A stretch of DNA of 10,696 nt, from positions 1-10,696 of the forward strand of contig JAFGID010000102.1 in the NCBI GenBank assembly GCA_016929735.1, in the 5' to 3' direction. How positions within the stretch are numbered: the first letter of the stretch is position 1; each line of letters opens with the position of its first letter. This document shows, one piece after another, positions 1 to 7,611 of this stretch. This stretch comes from Ignavibacteriales bacterium. Lineage in GTDB: Bacteria; Bacteroidota; Ignavibacteria; Ignavibacteriales; Melioribacteraceae. Below the pieces are notes generated by a model. It worked only from the letters and a program-made list of their open reading frames with translations. It searched no databases and was not told where the DNA came from. The position numbers were made by a program, and so were the translations under genes.

Positions 1-98
1 GGTTCGGTTATTTCCTCACAGCAGTTGCTTAATAATAGTAATGTAAGCAATAAAAACATTAGCATATTTAGTAGGTTTTTGTTAATTAATTTTTTCAT
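1..98 (-). CDS. N-terminus of a putative lipoprotein (partial)
   Basis: Reading leftward from the ATG at 98, 32 codons stay open to the window edge. The peptide begins MKKLINKNLLNMLMFLLL and continues through a leucine-rich stretch to LLSNC at residues 22-26, followed by CEEITEP. This is the layout of a lipoprotein signal peptide: basic n-region, about 15 hydrophobic residues, then a lipobox-like LSNC with Cys26 as the candidate lipidated residue. Asn at -1 is not the commonest choice, so processing is inferred. An AAAGAGA stretch upstream is at best a weak ribosome binding site. The mature protein is outside the window, so its function cannot be named. The gene diverges from uvrC across a long intergenic region. 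Confidence 0.6.
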   Translation of the reverse strand, partial: MKKLINKNLLNMLMFLLLTLLLLSNCCEEITE

Positions 99-121
99 TT
101 TATTTCTCTTTAAATTTTAAT

Positions 122-148
122 TTTACCTTATCTTTAATTTAAGGTAAA
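122..148. repeat. Inverted repeat upstream of lipoprotein gene
   Basis: TTTACCTTA (122-130) and TAAGGTAAA (140-148) are perfect 9-nt complementary arms around a 9-nt spacer. It lies 24-50 nt upstream of the lipoprotein start. It is just downstream of a possible leftward TATAAT (153-158), so it would fall at the transcription start or in the 5' leader. It could be an operator or a leader hairpin. No -35 match was found at the right distance, so the promoter part is weak. Confidence 0.4.
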
Positions 149-277
149 TTTTATTATAATTCAAATCTTTTATTATGGAGGTCTTATTTTCATAATATCA
201 CCCGCAAAATATTTTTTGAAATTTTTGTTGGATAGAAATGAGAAGGTGTGTATTTTAATGGATAATATTATTTTAGA

Positions 278-333
278 CAGTGGCCAGTTGCCGGTAATAG
301 GGGGTAAGTGATTAGGAATAAGATATAAGGAGT
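278..333. repeat. Degenerate period-7 tandem tract (8 units)
   Basis: Eight consecutive 7-mers can be read: CAGTGGC, CAGTTGC, CGGTAAT, AGGGGGT, AAGTGAT, TAGGAAT, AAGATAT, AAGGAGT. The third base is G in 8 of 8 units, the second is A or G in 8 of 8, and the seventh is C or T in 8 of 8. The first two units differ at one position. The phase breaks at both ends (TTTTAGA before, AATGTTT after). The tract is much richer in G than its surroundings. It does not encode a protein of useful length. Its role is unknown. Confidence 0.6.
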
Positions 334-343
334 AATGTTTGTT

Positions 344-361
344 ATATTTATATTTATATTT
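344..361. repeat. Short tandem repeat (ATATTT)x3
   Basis: Three exact copies of ATATTT sit in tandem, followed by a partial ATTTTT copy. The repeat begins 11 nt after the period-7 tract ends. Such simple AT repeats are common in AT-rich spacers, and no function is claimed. Confidence 0.6.
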
Positions 362-499
362 ATTTTTGTTTTCATCTTTTAAAAGAAATAAACCCCTTTT
401 GCAATATAGAAATATTATTTTGTTTTGTCAAGAATGAATATAATAATTTGAATACTTAAACAACTCTTAAAGCCATGAAATAATAGATAAAAGATCTTA

Positions 500-529
500 T
501 TGCTATACTTACATAAAGTCGTTTATAAT
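500..529 (+). promoter_or_regulatory. Sigma70-like promoter for uvrC
   Basis: A TTGCTA box (500-505; 4 of 6 matches to TTGACA) is followed 18 nt later by a perfect TATAAT (524-529). Transcription would start near 536, giving a leader of about 49 nt before the uvrC ATG. The same box style occurs before the hydrogenase operon. Confidence 0.5.
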
Positions 530-584
530 TGATTTTTATTATTCTATTTGTTTATTGATATTTAAAAAAATAATTTAATTTTTT

Positions 585-2408
585 ATGGAAAATTTGGAAA
601 TTGAATTAAAAACTAAATTAGAAAATTTACCTAATCAACCGGGTGTCTATCAATTTCTAGATAAGAATGGGAAAATTATTTATGTTGGTAAAGCAAAGGA
701 CTTAAAAAAAAGAGTTAGTTCATATTTCCAATCAAATATCTCTTCACCAAAAACTCAAATATTAGTTTCAAAAATAAATGACCTTCAGGTAATTGTAACC
801 AAGAATGAAATTGAAGCATTAGTCTTGGAAAATAATTTAATAAAAGAAATAAAGCCAAGATATAATGTCAATTTAAAAGATGATAAGACATTTCCATATA
901 TCCGAATAACTAATGAACCCTTTCCGCAGGTATATCCGACACGAAAAATAGTAAGAGACGGTTCTAAATATTTTGGTCCTTACACTGAAGCGAAAAATAT
1001 GAAATCTGCATTAAGATTGATTTTTGATATATTTAAATTGCGAACATGTAAACTCAATCTTTCGTCTGAAAATATTTTAAAAGATAAATATAAAGTATGT
1101 TTGAATTATCATATTAAGAAATGTTACGGACCTTGTGAAGGATTAATTGGTTTAGATGAATATGATAATATTGTCAAAGAAGTAATTCAGATATTAAAAG
1201 GGAAAACAGATGATTTATTGAAAAAATTGAATAATGAAATGTTAATCGCTTCTAATAATTTAGAGTTTGAAAAGGCGACTGAATTAAGAGATAAAATACA
1301 AAAATTATCTATCTGGACATCAAGACAAAATGTTGTTTCAAAAGATGAATGTGATAAAGATATTATTACGATTGCCGTCGATGGAAAGGACATTGCTTGC
1401 ACGATATTGAATATTCTTTCGGGTAAACTAATCGGAAAGAAAAATTTCAAATTTTCAATGGAAACAAACGAAACAGAAGCAGAAATATTTGCTTCAATAA
1501 TTAGATTTTATTATAACGAATTTGTCGAAATACCAAATGAAATTATTCTTGAAACAGAACCTACCGATACCGAATTGTTACGTAACTGGTTAAAGGAAAA
1601 ATCCGGGAAAAACATTAATTTTATTATTCCACAGAGAGAAAGCGAAGCAAAATCGTTATTAAATATTTGCAAGCAAAATGCTATTCTATACTTGAAAGAA
1701 ATCCAATTACAAAAAATGAAAAAGGACGGTGCTCCCTCCTACTCTTTAGTTTCATTAAAAAAAGATTTGAATCTTAAAATATTACCAAAAAAAATAGAAT
1801 GTTTTGATATTTCACACATCCAGGGTTCAGATACAGTCGCAAGTCTGGTTACTTTTATTGATGGAAAACCTAAGAAAAGTCTTTACAGAAAATTTATTAT
1901 TAAAAGTGTAGAGAAACCTGACGATTTTCAAAGTATGCGCGAAGTTGTTTATCGTCATTATAAACGATTAATTGATGAAAATAAAAATTTGCCTGATTTA
2001 ATTATTATAGACGGAGGGAAAGGACAATTAACTGCCGCACTCTCTTCCTTAACAGAATTAGGAATTACAGAAATAAATATAGTCGGTTTAGCAAAAAGAT
2101 TGGAAGAGGTTTATTTTCATCATCAATCCGAACCAATCCAAATAGCTAAAACATCATCAAGTTTAAAATTAATTCAGAAAATACGAGATGAAGCACACCG
2201 CTTCGCAATAACATTTCATAGATTAAGAAGAGATAAACGAACATTAACAACGGAACTAACAGAAATAAAAGGAATTGGAAAAACAATTGCGGAAAAATTA
2301 TTAAATTCATTCAATAGCATTGAAGAAGTTAAAAATGCTGAAATTAGTGAATTAGAAACAATAATTGGAAAAGCAAAGGCAAAAAAAATAAAGGAGTATT
2401 TTTCTTAG
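585..2408 (+). CDS. uvrC: UvrABC excinuclease subunit C
   Basis: UvrC makes both incisions flanking a bulky DNA lesion after UvrA/UvrB damage recognition in cytoplasmic nucleotide excision repair. At 607 aa it has the usual family length and is complete. The N-terminal GIY-YIG nuclease (about 15-95) carries GVY at 20-22, IYVG at 32-35, and the expected Tyr33, Arg43 and Glu82. Cys155, Cys172, Cys180 and Cys184 match the UvrC [4Fe-4S] cluster region. A UVR motif (about 207-241, FEKATELRDKI) should contact UvrB. The RNase H-like 5' nuclease has candidate catalytic Asp408 (CFDISH), Asp476 (IIIDGGKGQL) and His538 (RDEAHRF). Tandem helix-hairpin-helix motifs follow (about 557-606, IKGIGKTIAEKLL). 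The ATG at 585 places GIY-YIG at the normal distance from the N-terminus. No Shine-Dalgarno is visible before it. No hairpin terminator follows, so read-through into the next gene is possible. Confidence 0.97.
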   Translation: MENLEIELKTKLENLPNQPGVYQFLDKNGKIIYVGKAKDLKKRVSSYFQSNISSPKTQILVSKINDLQVIVTKNEIEALVLENNLIKEIKPRYNVNLKDDKTFPYIRITNEPFPQVYPTRKIVRDGSKYFGPYTEAKNMKSALRLIFDIFKLRTCKLNLSSENILKDKYKVCLNYHIKKCYGPCEGLIGLDEYDNIVKEVIQILKGKTDDLLKKLNNEMLIASNNLEFEKATELRDKIQKLSIWTSRQNVVSKDECDKDIITIAVDGKDIACTILNILSGKLIGKKNFKFSMETNETEAEIFASIIRFYYNEFVEIPNEIILETEPTDTELLRNWLKEKSGKNINFIIPQRESEAKSLLNICKQNAILYLKEIQLQKMKKDGAPSYSLVSLKKDLNLKILPKKIECFDISHIQGSDTVASLVTFIDGKPKKSLYRKFIIKSVEKPDDFQSMREVVYRHYKRLIDENKNLPDLIIIDGGKGQLTAALSSLTELGITEINIVGLAKRLEEVYFHHQSEPIQIAKTSSSLKLIQKIRDEAHRFAITFHRLRRDKRTLTTELTEIKGIGKTIAEKLLNSFNSIEEVKNAEISELETIIGKAKAKKIKEYFS

Positions 2409-2479
2409 TATAAATTATTTCTTATGATAAAAATAACAAAATTATTTACGATATTTGAAATAAAAATTCTGGAGTTTTA

Positions 2480-3952
2480 ATGTCTGAACTTGAAAAATAT
2501 TTTACGAAATTCAGAGAAAATATTATTGGTATAAACGAAGTATTTGAATCACCTTATGGTGAAAATAAAATAGTCTATGCTGATTGGATTGCAAGTGGAA
2601 GATTATATGCTCCGATTGAAGATAAAATAAAAAATGATTTTGGTCCTTATGTTGGAAACACTCATACTGAGACAAGTATTACAGGAACTGCCATGACTCG
2701 AGCATATCACAAAGCAAGAGAAATTATTAAATCTCACGTTAATGCTCATAAGGATGATATCTTAATTACCGCAGGTTTCGGAATGACAGCTGCAGTTAAT
2801 AAATTTCAAAGAATTTTGGGTTTGCGTATCTGTGAACAATGGATAGATAGTCTGAATATATCCGAAGAATTAAGACCCGTTGTTTTTATTACTCATATGG
2901 AACATCATTCAAATCAGACCTCATGGTTAGAAACAATTTGTGATGTGGAAATTATCCAACCTGATAAATTTGGTTTTGTGGATTTAAATGATTTTGAAAT
3001 GTTATTAGAAAAATATAAAAATAGAAAAATGATTTTGGGTTCATTTTCTGCTGCTAGCAATGTTACTGGGATTAGACCACCAATTTACACTTTAGCAAAA
3101 ATGATTCACAATTACGGCGGTTATTGCTTTATTGATTTTGCTGCTGCTGCACCTTACGTAAATATCGATATGCATCCAAAAGAAGAAGATGAATACTTTG
3201 ATGCGATTTTCTTTTCGCCGCACAAATTTCTTGGTGGTCCTGGGACATCTGGTATGTTAATATTCAATTCAAAATTATATAAATTAAAAATACCTGATCA
3301 TCCAGGAGGCGGAACGGTTGATTGGACAAACCCGTGGAAAGAACATAAATATGTAAATGATATCGAAGCAAGAGAAGATGGAGGTACACCCGGATTTTTA
3401 CAATCAATAAGAACTGCACTTTGTATCAAATTAAAAGAACAAATGAAAGTTGAAAAAATTGCTAAACGAGAAGATGAATTATTGAAAATAGCATTTAATG
3501 GTTTTGATGAAATTCCAAAAGTGCATATTCTAGCAGGTGAAATAAAAGAAAGACTGGGCATTATTTCTTTTTATGTTGAAGGAATTCATCATAACTTAAT
3601 GGTGAAATTACTGAATGATAGATATGGAATTCAAACTCGTGGCGGATGTTCTTGTGCGGGTACTTACGGACATTATTTATTGAATGTTGACCCTATCAAG
3701 TCTAAAACAATTATAGAAAAAATTAATCAGGGAGATTTATCATTAAAACCTGGATGGGTAAGACTGTCACTTCATCCAACTATGACAAATGATGAATTAA
3801 ATTATTCATTAAATGCGATAAAAGAAATTGTAAAAAATATTGACAAATGGCAAGAAGATTATACTTATTCAAACAGAACGAATGAATTTTACCATAAAAA
3901 TGAAAAATATGAAGAATATAATTTTGTCAGGCAGTGGTTTAAATTTGATTAA
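2480..3952 (+). CDS. Class V aminotransferase, cysteine-desulfurase-like
   Basis: This is a 490-aa PLP-dependent fold-type I enzyme of the class V aminotransferase/SufS-like cysteine desulfurase superfamily. Visible landmarks are His142-His143 in MEHHSN (PLP stacking region), Asp219 in CFIDFAAAAPY (pyridine nitrogen), and Lys249 in SPHKFLGGPGTSG (Schiff base). The loop RGGCSCAGTYGHYLL has Cys390 and Cys392 where desulfurases hold the sulfur-accepting Cys. Desulfurase or selenocysteine-lyase activity is therefore plausible, but the substrate is not proven, and the loop differs from the RTGHHC type of SufS. It is longer than SufS, with a C-terminal tail from about 455 rich in Lys, Glu, Tyr and Asn. 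The ATG has a good GGAG five bases upstream. It lies 71 nt after uvrC and is closed by the terminator at 3974. No suf or isc scaffold genes are adjacent. Confidence 0.85.
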   Translation: MSELEKYFTKFRENIIGINEVFESPYGENKIVYADWIASGRLYAPIEDKIKNDFGPYVGNTHTETSITGTAMTRAYHKAREIIKSHVNAHKDDILITAGFGMTAAVNKFQRILGLRICEQWIDSLNISEELRPVVFITHMEHHSNQTSWLETICDVEIIQPDKFGFVDLNDFEMLLEKYKNRKMILGSFSAASNVTGIRPPIYTLAKMIHNYGGYCFIDFAAAAPYVNIDMHPKEEDEYFDAIFFSPHKFLGGPGTSGMLIFNSKLYKLKIPDHPGGGTVDWTNPWKEHKYVNDIEAREDGGTPGFLQSIRTALCIKLKEQMKVEKIAKREDELLKIAFNGFDEIPKVHILAGEIKERLGIISFYVEGIHHNLMVKLLNDRYGIQTRGGCSCAGTYGHYLLNVDPIKSKTIIEKINQGDLSLKPGWVRLSLHPTMTNDELNYSLNAIKEIVKNIDKWQEDYTYSNRTNEFYHKNEKYEEYNFVRQWFKFD

Positions 3953-3973
3953 TAGAAAAAATAGGTATTAAAG

Positions 3974-4000
3974 AAAAAGCCGAGTTGAACTCGGCTTTTT
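3974..4000. terminator. Bidirectional intrinsic terminator between convergent genes
   Basis: The 27-nt sequence is a perfect inverted repeat of 13-nt arms around one central G: AAAAAGCCGAGTT and AACTCGGCTTTTT. In practice it gives a GCCGAG/CTCGGC stem with a short loop, flanked by A5 and T5-6. Each strand therefore shows a GC stem followed by a U tract. It starts 22 nt after the stop of the PLP enzyme and ends 8 nt from the stop of hydA, so it can terminate both converging transcripts. Confidence 0.92.
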
Positions 4001-4007
4001 TATTTAT

Positions 4008-5924
4008 TTATGCTATGTATTTACCACGAACTGTATAATGTGTATGTAGCAACTTATGAGCAATATGTCCACAAGGTCCGTCTGTTAAGAACTCTTTATA
4101 AGTTTGAATAATGCTTGGATTTTCATGAGATTTTCTTAATTCCAATCCAGCATCTTCAGCATAAATTGCTTGAGCTCGTTTTTTACGAATCTCTTCATTA
4201 GTTGGTATTGGTTGACCACCGCCACCAAGACAACCACCCGGACAAGCCATAAATTCTATAAAGTGACATTGACTAAATTTACCACCCGCTCTAATATCAT
4301 CCATAACTTTCTTAGCATTAGCTGTTCCGTGAGCAACAGCAACCTTTAAAGTTGCTCCTTTAACCCAATCCCAATTTGGAACAAGATGTTTAATTAAATC
4401 AGGAACCGGACCGACATGATCAATTTTAATTTCAGCATATTTAATCCCATCAAATCCACGAACAGGCATAACATTCATTCCTTCGAATATTTCTTCTGCT
4501 TTATCTCCTGTAATAAATTCAATAACTGATCTAATCGCTGCTTCCATAACTCCACCAGTGGCACCAAAGATCAATCCGGCACCAGAAGCATCGCCAAATG
4601 GATTATCAAAATGAGAGTCGGGCATTTCTGGTAAATGAATGCCTGCCTCTTTAATCATCTTTGCTAATTCGCGTGTTGTTAATCCGTAATCAACATCCTG
4701 ATAACCTGAATCATTCATCTCCGGTCTATTGCATTCAAATTTCTTTGCTGAACAAGGCATCACTGCACAACTAACAATTTTTGAAGGATCGAGTTTTAAT
4801 TTCTTAGCATAGTAAGTTTTCAACAAAGCACCAAACATCTGTTGAGGTGATTTTGCCGAACTCAAATGTTCTACATACTCAGGATAAAAATGTTCTAGAT
4901 ATTTAACCCATCCTGGTGAACAGGAAGTAAATTGAGGTAACTTAACACTCTCATCTTTATTAACTAGTGCTTTATATAATCTCATTAGAAGCTCTGTACC
5001 TTCTTCAATGATGGTTAAGTCTGCTGTAAAATTTGTATCAAACACAGCATCAAATCCAATTCTTTTCAGAGCTGTATTCATTTTGAATGTCATTGAATGA
5101 CCGGGTTCTAATCCAAATTCTTCACCTATCGCTGCTCTTGGTGATGGAGCAGTCTGAATAACAACGTGCTTTGTTGGGTCATCAATTGCTTCCCAGATTT
5201 CATTTGAAATCTCTTTCTCATGTAATGCACCTGTTGGGCATCTGTTAATACATTGTCCACAATTAATACAAATTACATCAGCAAGTGGTTTATCTAAAAA
5301 AGTTCCTATATGTGTTTCGTGTCCACGACCAATTGCTTCGAGAACTCCTACTTCTTGCAAGTCAATACAAGTTCTTACACATCTTTTACAAAGTACACAT
5401 TTATCCAAATCTCTAATAATTGAGAATGAGGAATCATCAATTTCATATCTTTTCTTCTCAATATGTCCAAATGTATAATCTGTTACACCGTATTCTTTTG
5501 CTAAAGACTGAAGTTCACAATTATTGTTTCTAATACAAGAATAGCATTCGCCATAATGTTCACTTAACAACAAATCAATAACATGCTTTCTTGCTCTACG
5601 TACTTTTGGTGAAGAGGTTTTAATTTTTATTGGAGCTGTAATTGGGAAAGCACAAGCAGCTGCTAATGTTGCCATCCCTTCAACTTCAACAACACATAAT
5701 CTACAAACACCAGCAAAACAAAGGTCATCGTGATAGCATAACGTAGGTATATGAATTTGATTTTCTCTGCAAGCTTCTAAAATGGTTGTACCCATAGGTA
5801 CCGTTACTTTCTTTTCGTTTATTTCGACTGTAATAGTTCCACCTATACCACTTGGATCTTTTGGCTTTTCGACTATATGAGGTTTTTGCCCAAGCGGAAC
5901 ACGATTTTTATTTTTATCTTCCAT
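4008..5924 (-). CDS. hydA: [FeFe] hydrogenase catalytic subunit (NADH-linked type)
   Basis: This cytoplasmic 638-aa subunit reduces protons to H2 or oxidises H2 at an H-cluster. After a 30-residue leader comes a plant-type [2Fe-2S] domain (Cys63, 74, 77, 91). Next is a NuoG-like His-Cys [4Fe-4S] motif (His123, Cys127, 130, 136). Two ferredoxin [4Fe-4S] motifs follow (Cys176, 179, 182, 186 and Cys219, 222, 225, 229). The H-cluster domain has L1 TSCSPGW (333-339), L2 MPCSAKKFE (389-397) and L3 EFMACPGGC (557-565). The C-terminal 60 residues match the small-subunit-like tail. In L1, Ser336 (TCA codon) stands where TSCCPGW has its second Cys. I recall the same variant in NADH-linked HndD-like relatives. 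The ATG is preceded by GGAGG at 4 nt and overlaps the hydB stop by one base (TAATG), suggesting translational coupling. No signal peptide is seen. Confidence 0.95.
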   Translation of the reverse strand: MEDKNKNRVPLGQKPHIVEKPKDPSGIGGTITVEINEKKVTVPMGTTILEACRENQIHIPTLCYHDDLCFAGVCRLCVVEVEGMATLAAACAFPITAPIKIKTSSPKVRRARKHVIDLLLSEHYGECYSCIRNNNCELQSLAKEYGVTDYTFGHIEKKRYEIDDSSFSIIRDLDKCVLCKRCVRTCIDLQEVGVLEAIGRGHETHIGTFLDKPLADVICINCGQCINRCPTGALHEKEISNEIWEAIDDPTKHVVIQTAPSPRAAIGEEFGLEPGHSMTFKMNTALKRIGFDAVFDTNFTADLTIIEEGTELLMRLYKALVNKDESVKLPQFTSCSPGWVKYLEHFYPEYVEHLSSAKSPQQMFGALLKTYYAKKLKLDPSKIVSCAVMPCSAKKFECNRPEMNDSGYQDVDYGLTTRELAKMIKEAGIHLPEMPDSHFDNPFGDASGAGLIFGATGGVMEAAIRSVIEFITGDKAEEIFEGMNVMPVRGFDGIKYAEIKIDHVGPVPDLIKHLVPNWDWVKGATLKVAVAHGTANAKKVMDDIRAGGKFSQCHFIEFMACPGGCLGGGGQPIPTNEEIRKKRAQAIYAEDAGLELRKSHENPSIIQTYKEFLTDGPCGHIAHKLLHTHYTVRGKYIA

Positions 5925-7120
5925 TATTCCTCCATACCCTGATTGAATACTTCATCTTTAAAGTTTTCTAATATTGACAAAAACGGATTTGGGCTTGATT
6001 GACCAAGTCCACATTTCGAAGCAATTTTCATTGTTCTTCCTAACTCTTTGAGTTTATTAATATACTCAAATGTAAATTCACCTTTCAACAACATTTCTGT
6101 TCCTTCAAGTAACTTTACATTTCCAACACGACAAGGAACACATTGCCCACAAGATTCTTCAACGAAGAATTCCATAAAGTTCTTAAGTATATGTAACATA
6201 TTTCTACTTTCATTGAATATCTTTATTGAACCGCCAGTAGAAAGATCTTCATAGGCAAGCATACGATCGAATTGTGATTTGGGAATACATTGTCCTGAAG
6301 CACCACCAACCTGAACTGCTTTTGTATTTTTTGCTCCAACAAGTTCAAGTAACTCAGATACTTTAGTACCCCAAGGTAATTCATATACATCTGGTTTTTC
6401 ACAATCTCCGGATACTGAGAATAATTTTGTACCGGTTGATTTTTCAGTTCCTAATTTTGAGTACCACTTTCCACCCTTCATTACAATGAATGGGATATTA
6501 GCAAATGTTTCAACATTATTTACCGAACTTGGTTTGCCCATGTAACCACGGTTGACCGGGAATGGAGGTCTGTTTCTTGCTTCGCCTCTGCTTCCTTCAA
6601 GTGATTCTATCAATGCAGTTTCTTCGCCACAAATATAAGCACCAGTACCAAGACGAATTTCGATATCAAAATTGAAATCTTCCTTACCAAGAATACTTTT
6701 ACCTAACAAATTATCCTTTCTCATCTTCTCCAAATGTGCTTCGATATCAGGTACCATATATTTATATTCACCACGTAGATATAAAATACCATATTTTGCT
6801 TTAATTGTGTAACCGCCAATCACCATTCCATCAAAAACTAAATTGAAGTATTCAGTCAGCAAAACTCTATCTTTAAAAGTACCGGGTTCACCTTCATCTG
6901 CATTACATATTAAATATTTTTCAGGGTCGAGAGTAGCAGCTGTCAACATCCATTTTGTGGAAGTTGGAAATCCAGCACCACCTCTACCGCGAAGTTTAGA
7001 TTCTCTTAATTCAAATAAAATATCTTGCGGAGATAATTTTAATGCTTTTTTTATTCCTTCTCCGTATTTATATCCGGAGAAGATTACTTGTCCTTTTCTT
7101 TCTATTTTATTTTCCATCAT
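5924..7120 (-). CDS. hydB: NuoF-like NADH-binding flavoprotein subunit of hydrogenase
   Basis: This is the NADH dehydrogenase subunit of the trimeric hydrogenase: it binds FMN and NADH and passes electrons to Fe-S clusters. Motifs in order are GRGGAGFPTSTKW (45-57), NADEGEPGTFKDR (73-85), GTGAYICGEETAL (158-170) and the N3-type [4Fe-4S] ligands Cys324, Cys327, Cys330 (SCGQCVPCR) plus Cys370. At 398 aa it is only the NuoF core. Bifurcating HydB proteins such as that of Thermotoga are around 600 aa, with an N-terminal [2Fe-2S] domain and a C-terminal 2[4Fe-4S] domain. Here 44 residues precede GRGGAGFP and 28 follow the last ligand, leaving no room for either. Two adjacent ATGs (7120 and 7117) are possible starts. 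GAGG lies 2 nt before the first and 5 nt before the second, so 7117 may be the real start. It begins 4 nt after hydC ends. Confidence 0.93.
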   Translation of the reverse strand: MMENKIERKGQVIFSGYKYGEGIKKALKLSPQDILFELRESKLRGRGGAGFPTSTKWMLTAATLDPEKYLICNADEGEPGTFKDRVLLTEYFNLVFDGMVIGGYTIKAKYGILYLRGEYKYMVPDIEAHLEKMRKDNLLGKSILGKEDFNFDIEIRLGTGAYICGEETALIESLEGSRGEARNRPPFPVNRGYMGKPSSVNNVETFANIPFIVMKGGKWYSKLGTEKSTGTKLFSVSGDCEKPDVYELPWGTKVSELLELVGAKNTKAVQVGGASGQCIPKSQFDRMLAYEDLSTGGSIKIFNESRNMLHILKNFMEFFVEESCGQCVPCRVGNVKLLEGTEMLLKGEFTFEYINKLKELGRTMKIASKCGLGQSSPNPFLSILENFKDEVFNQGMEE

Positions 7121-7124
7121 AACC

Positions 7125-7598
7125 TCACTTAACCTCTTTTAAGATCTGAACTGCTTTTTCGGGTGTAAGATTTGCATACACTTTTTCATTTATCATCATA
7201 GCTGGACTTTGATCGCACATACCCATACAATTCGTATATTCTAGTGTAAATTTCTTATCCTTAGTCGTTTCACCAAATTTTATTCCTAGTTCTCGCTCGA
7301 TTGCTTTTGCAACTTTCTCTTTTCCTGAAAGCTCACATGAAATCGTCTGGCATAATCTTACTATGTATTTCCCTCTAATATTGGGACTTAAGAATGAATA
7401 GAAGGAAACGACACTATAAACCTCGACAGGATGGATATCTAAGAGACGTGCAACTTCCTGCTGTTCGAAATCAGAGACATACTTAAAATTGTATTGTATA
7501 TCTTGAAGAATAGGAATTAGGGCAGAACGGCTGTTACCGTACTTTTGTACGAGCATTCCCACTCTTTCGGTCAATGCTTGTTTTTCGGATATTAACAT
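7125..7598 (-). CDS. hydC: NuoE-like [2Fe-2S] subunit of hydrogenase
   Basis: This 157-aa protein is the thioredoxin-like [2Fe-2S] subunit that pairs with the NuoF-type flavoprotein in complex I and in NADH-linked hydrogenases. An N-terminal helical region (about 1-75) contains the family phrase HPVEVYSVVSFYSFL (56-70). The cluster ligands are Cys83, Cys88, Cys124 and Cys128 (CQTISC and CMGMC), the usual spacing. Length is normal and the gene is complete. The ATG is preceded by AAGAGGTG at about 8 nt, a good Shine-Dalgarno, which starts right after the stop of the response regulator gene 13 nt upstream. The stop TGA overlaps the GAGG that serves hydB, so the genes look tightly coupled. Confidence 0.93.
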   Translation of the reverse strand: MLISEKQALTERVGMLVQKYGNSRSALIPILQDIQYNFKYVSDFEQQEVARLLDIHPVEVYSVVSFYSFLSPNIRGKYIVRLCQTISCELSGKEKVAKAIERELGIKFGETTKDKKFTLEYTNCMGMCDQSPAMMINEKVYANLTPEKAVQILKEVK

Positions 7599-7611
7599 TT
7601 CTCTACACCTC

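Larger units (their letters stand above)
99..584. other. Long AT-rich intergenic region between divergent genes
   Basis: This 486-nt stretch separates the leftward lipoprotein gene from uvrC. I find no credible coding frame: ATG codons at 175 and 258 open frames of 6 and 17 codons only. It holds an inverted repeat (122-148), a possible leftward -10 TATAAT (153-158 as ATTATA on the plus strand), a G-rich period-7 tract (278-333), an ATATTT hexamer repeat (344-361) and the uvrC promoter (500-529). The remaining sequence is unremarkable AT-rich spacer. Confidence 0.7.

Noticed and set aside
258..311. A 17-codon frame from ATG 258 through the period-7 tract as a small peptide gene.
   Set aside because: There is no ribosome binding site and no recognisable peptide feature. 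The sequence is better explained by the heptamer periodicity.
425..444. TTGTCA (425-430) and TATAAT (439-444) as a second rightward promoter before uvrC.
   Set aside because: The spacer is only 8 nt, too short for a sigma70-type promoter. The pair at 500-529 is better spaced and closer to the gene.
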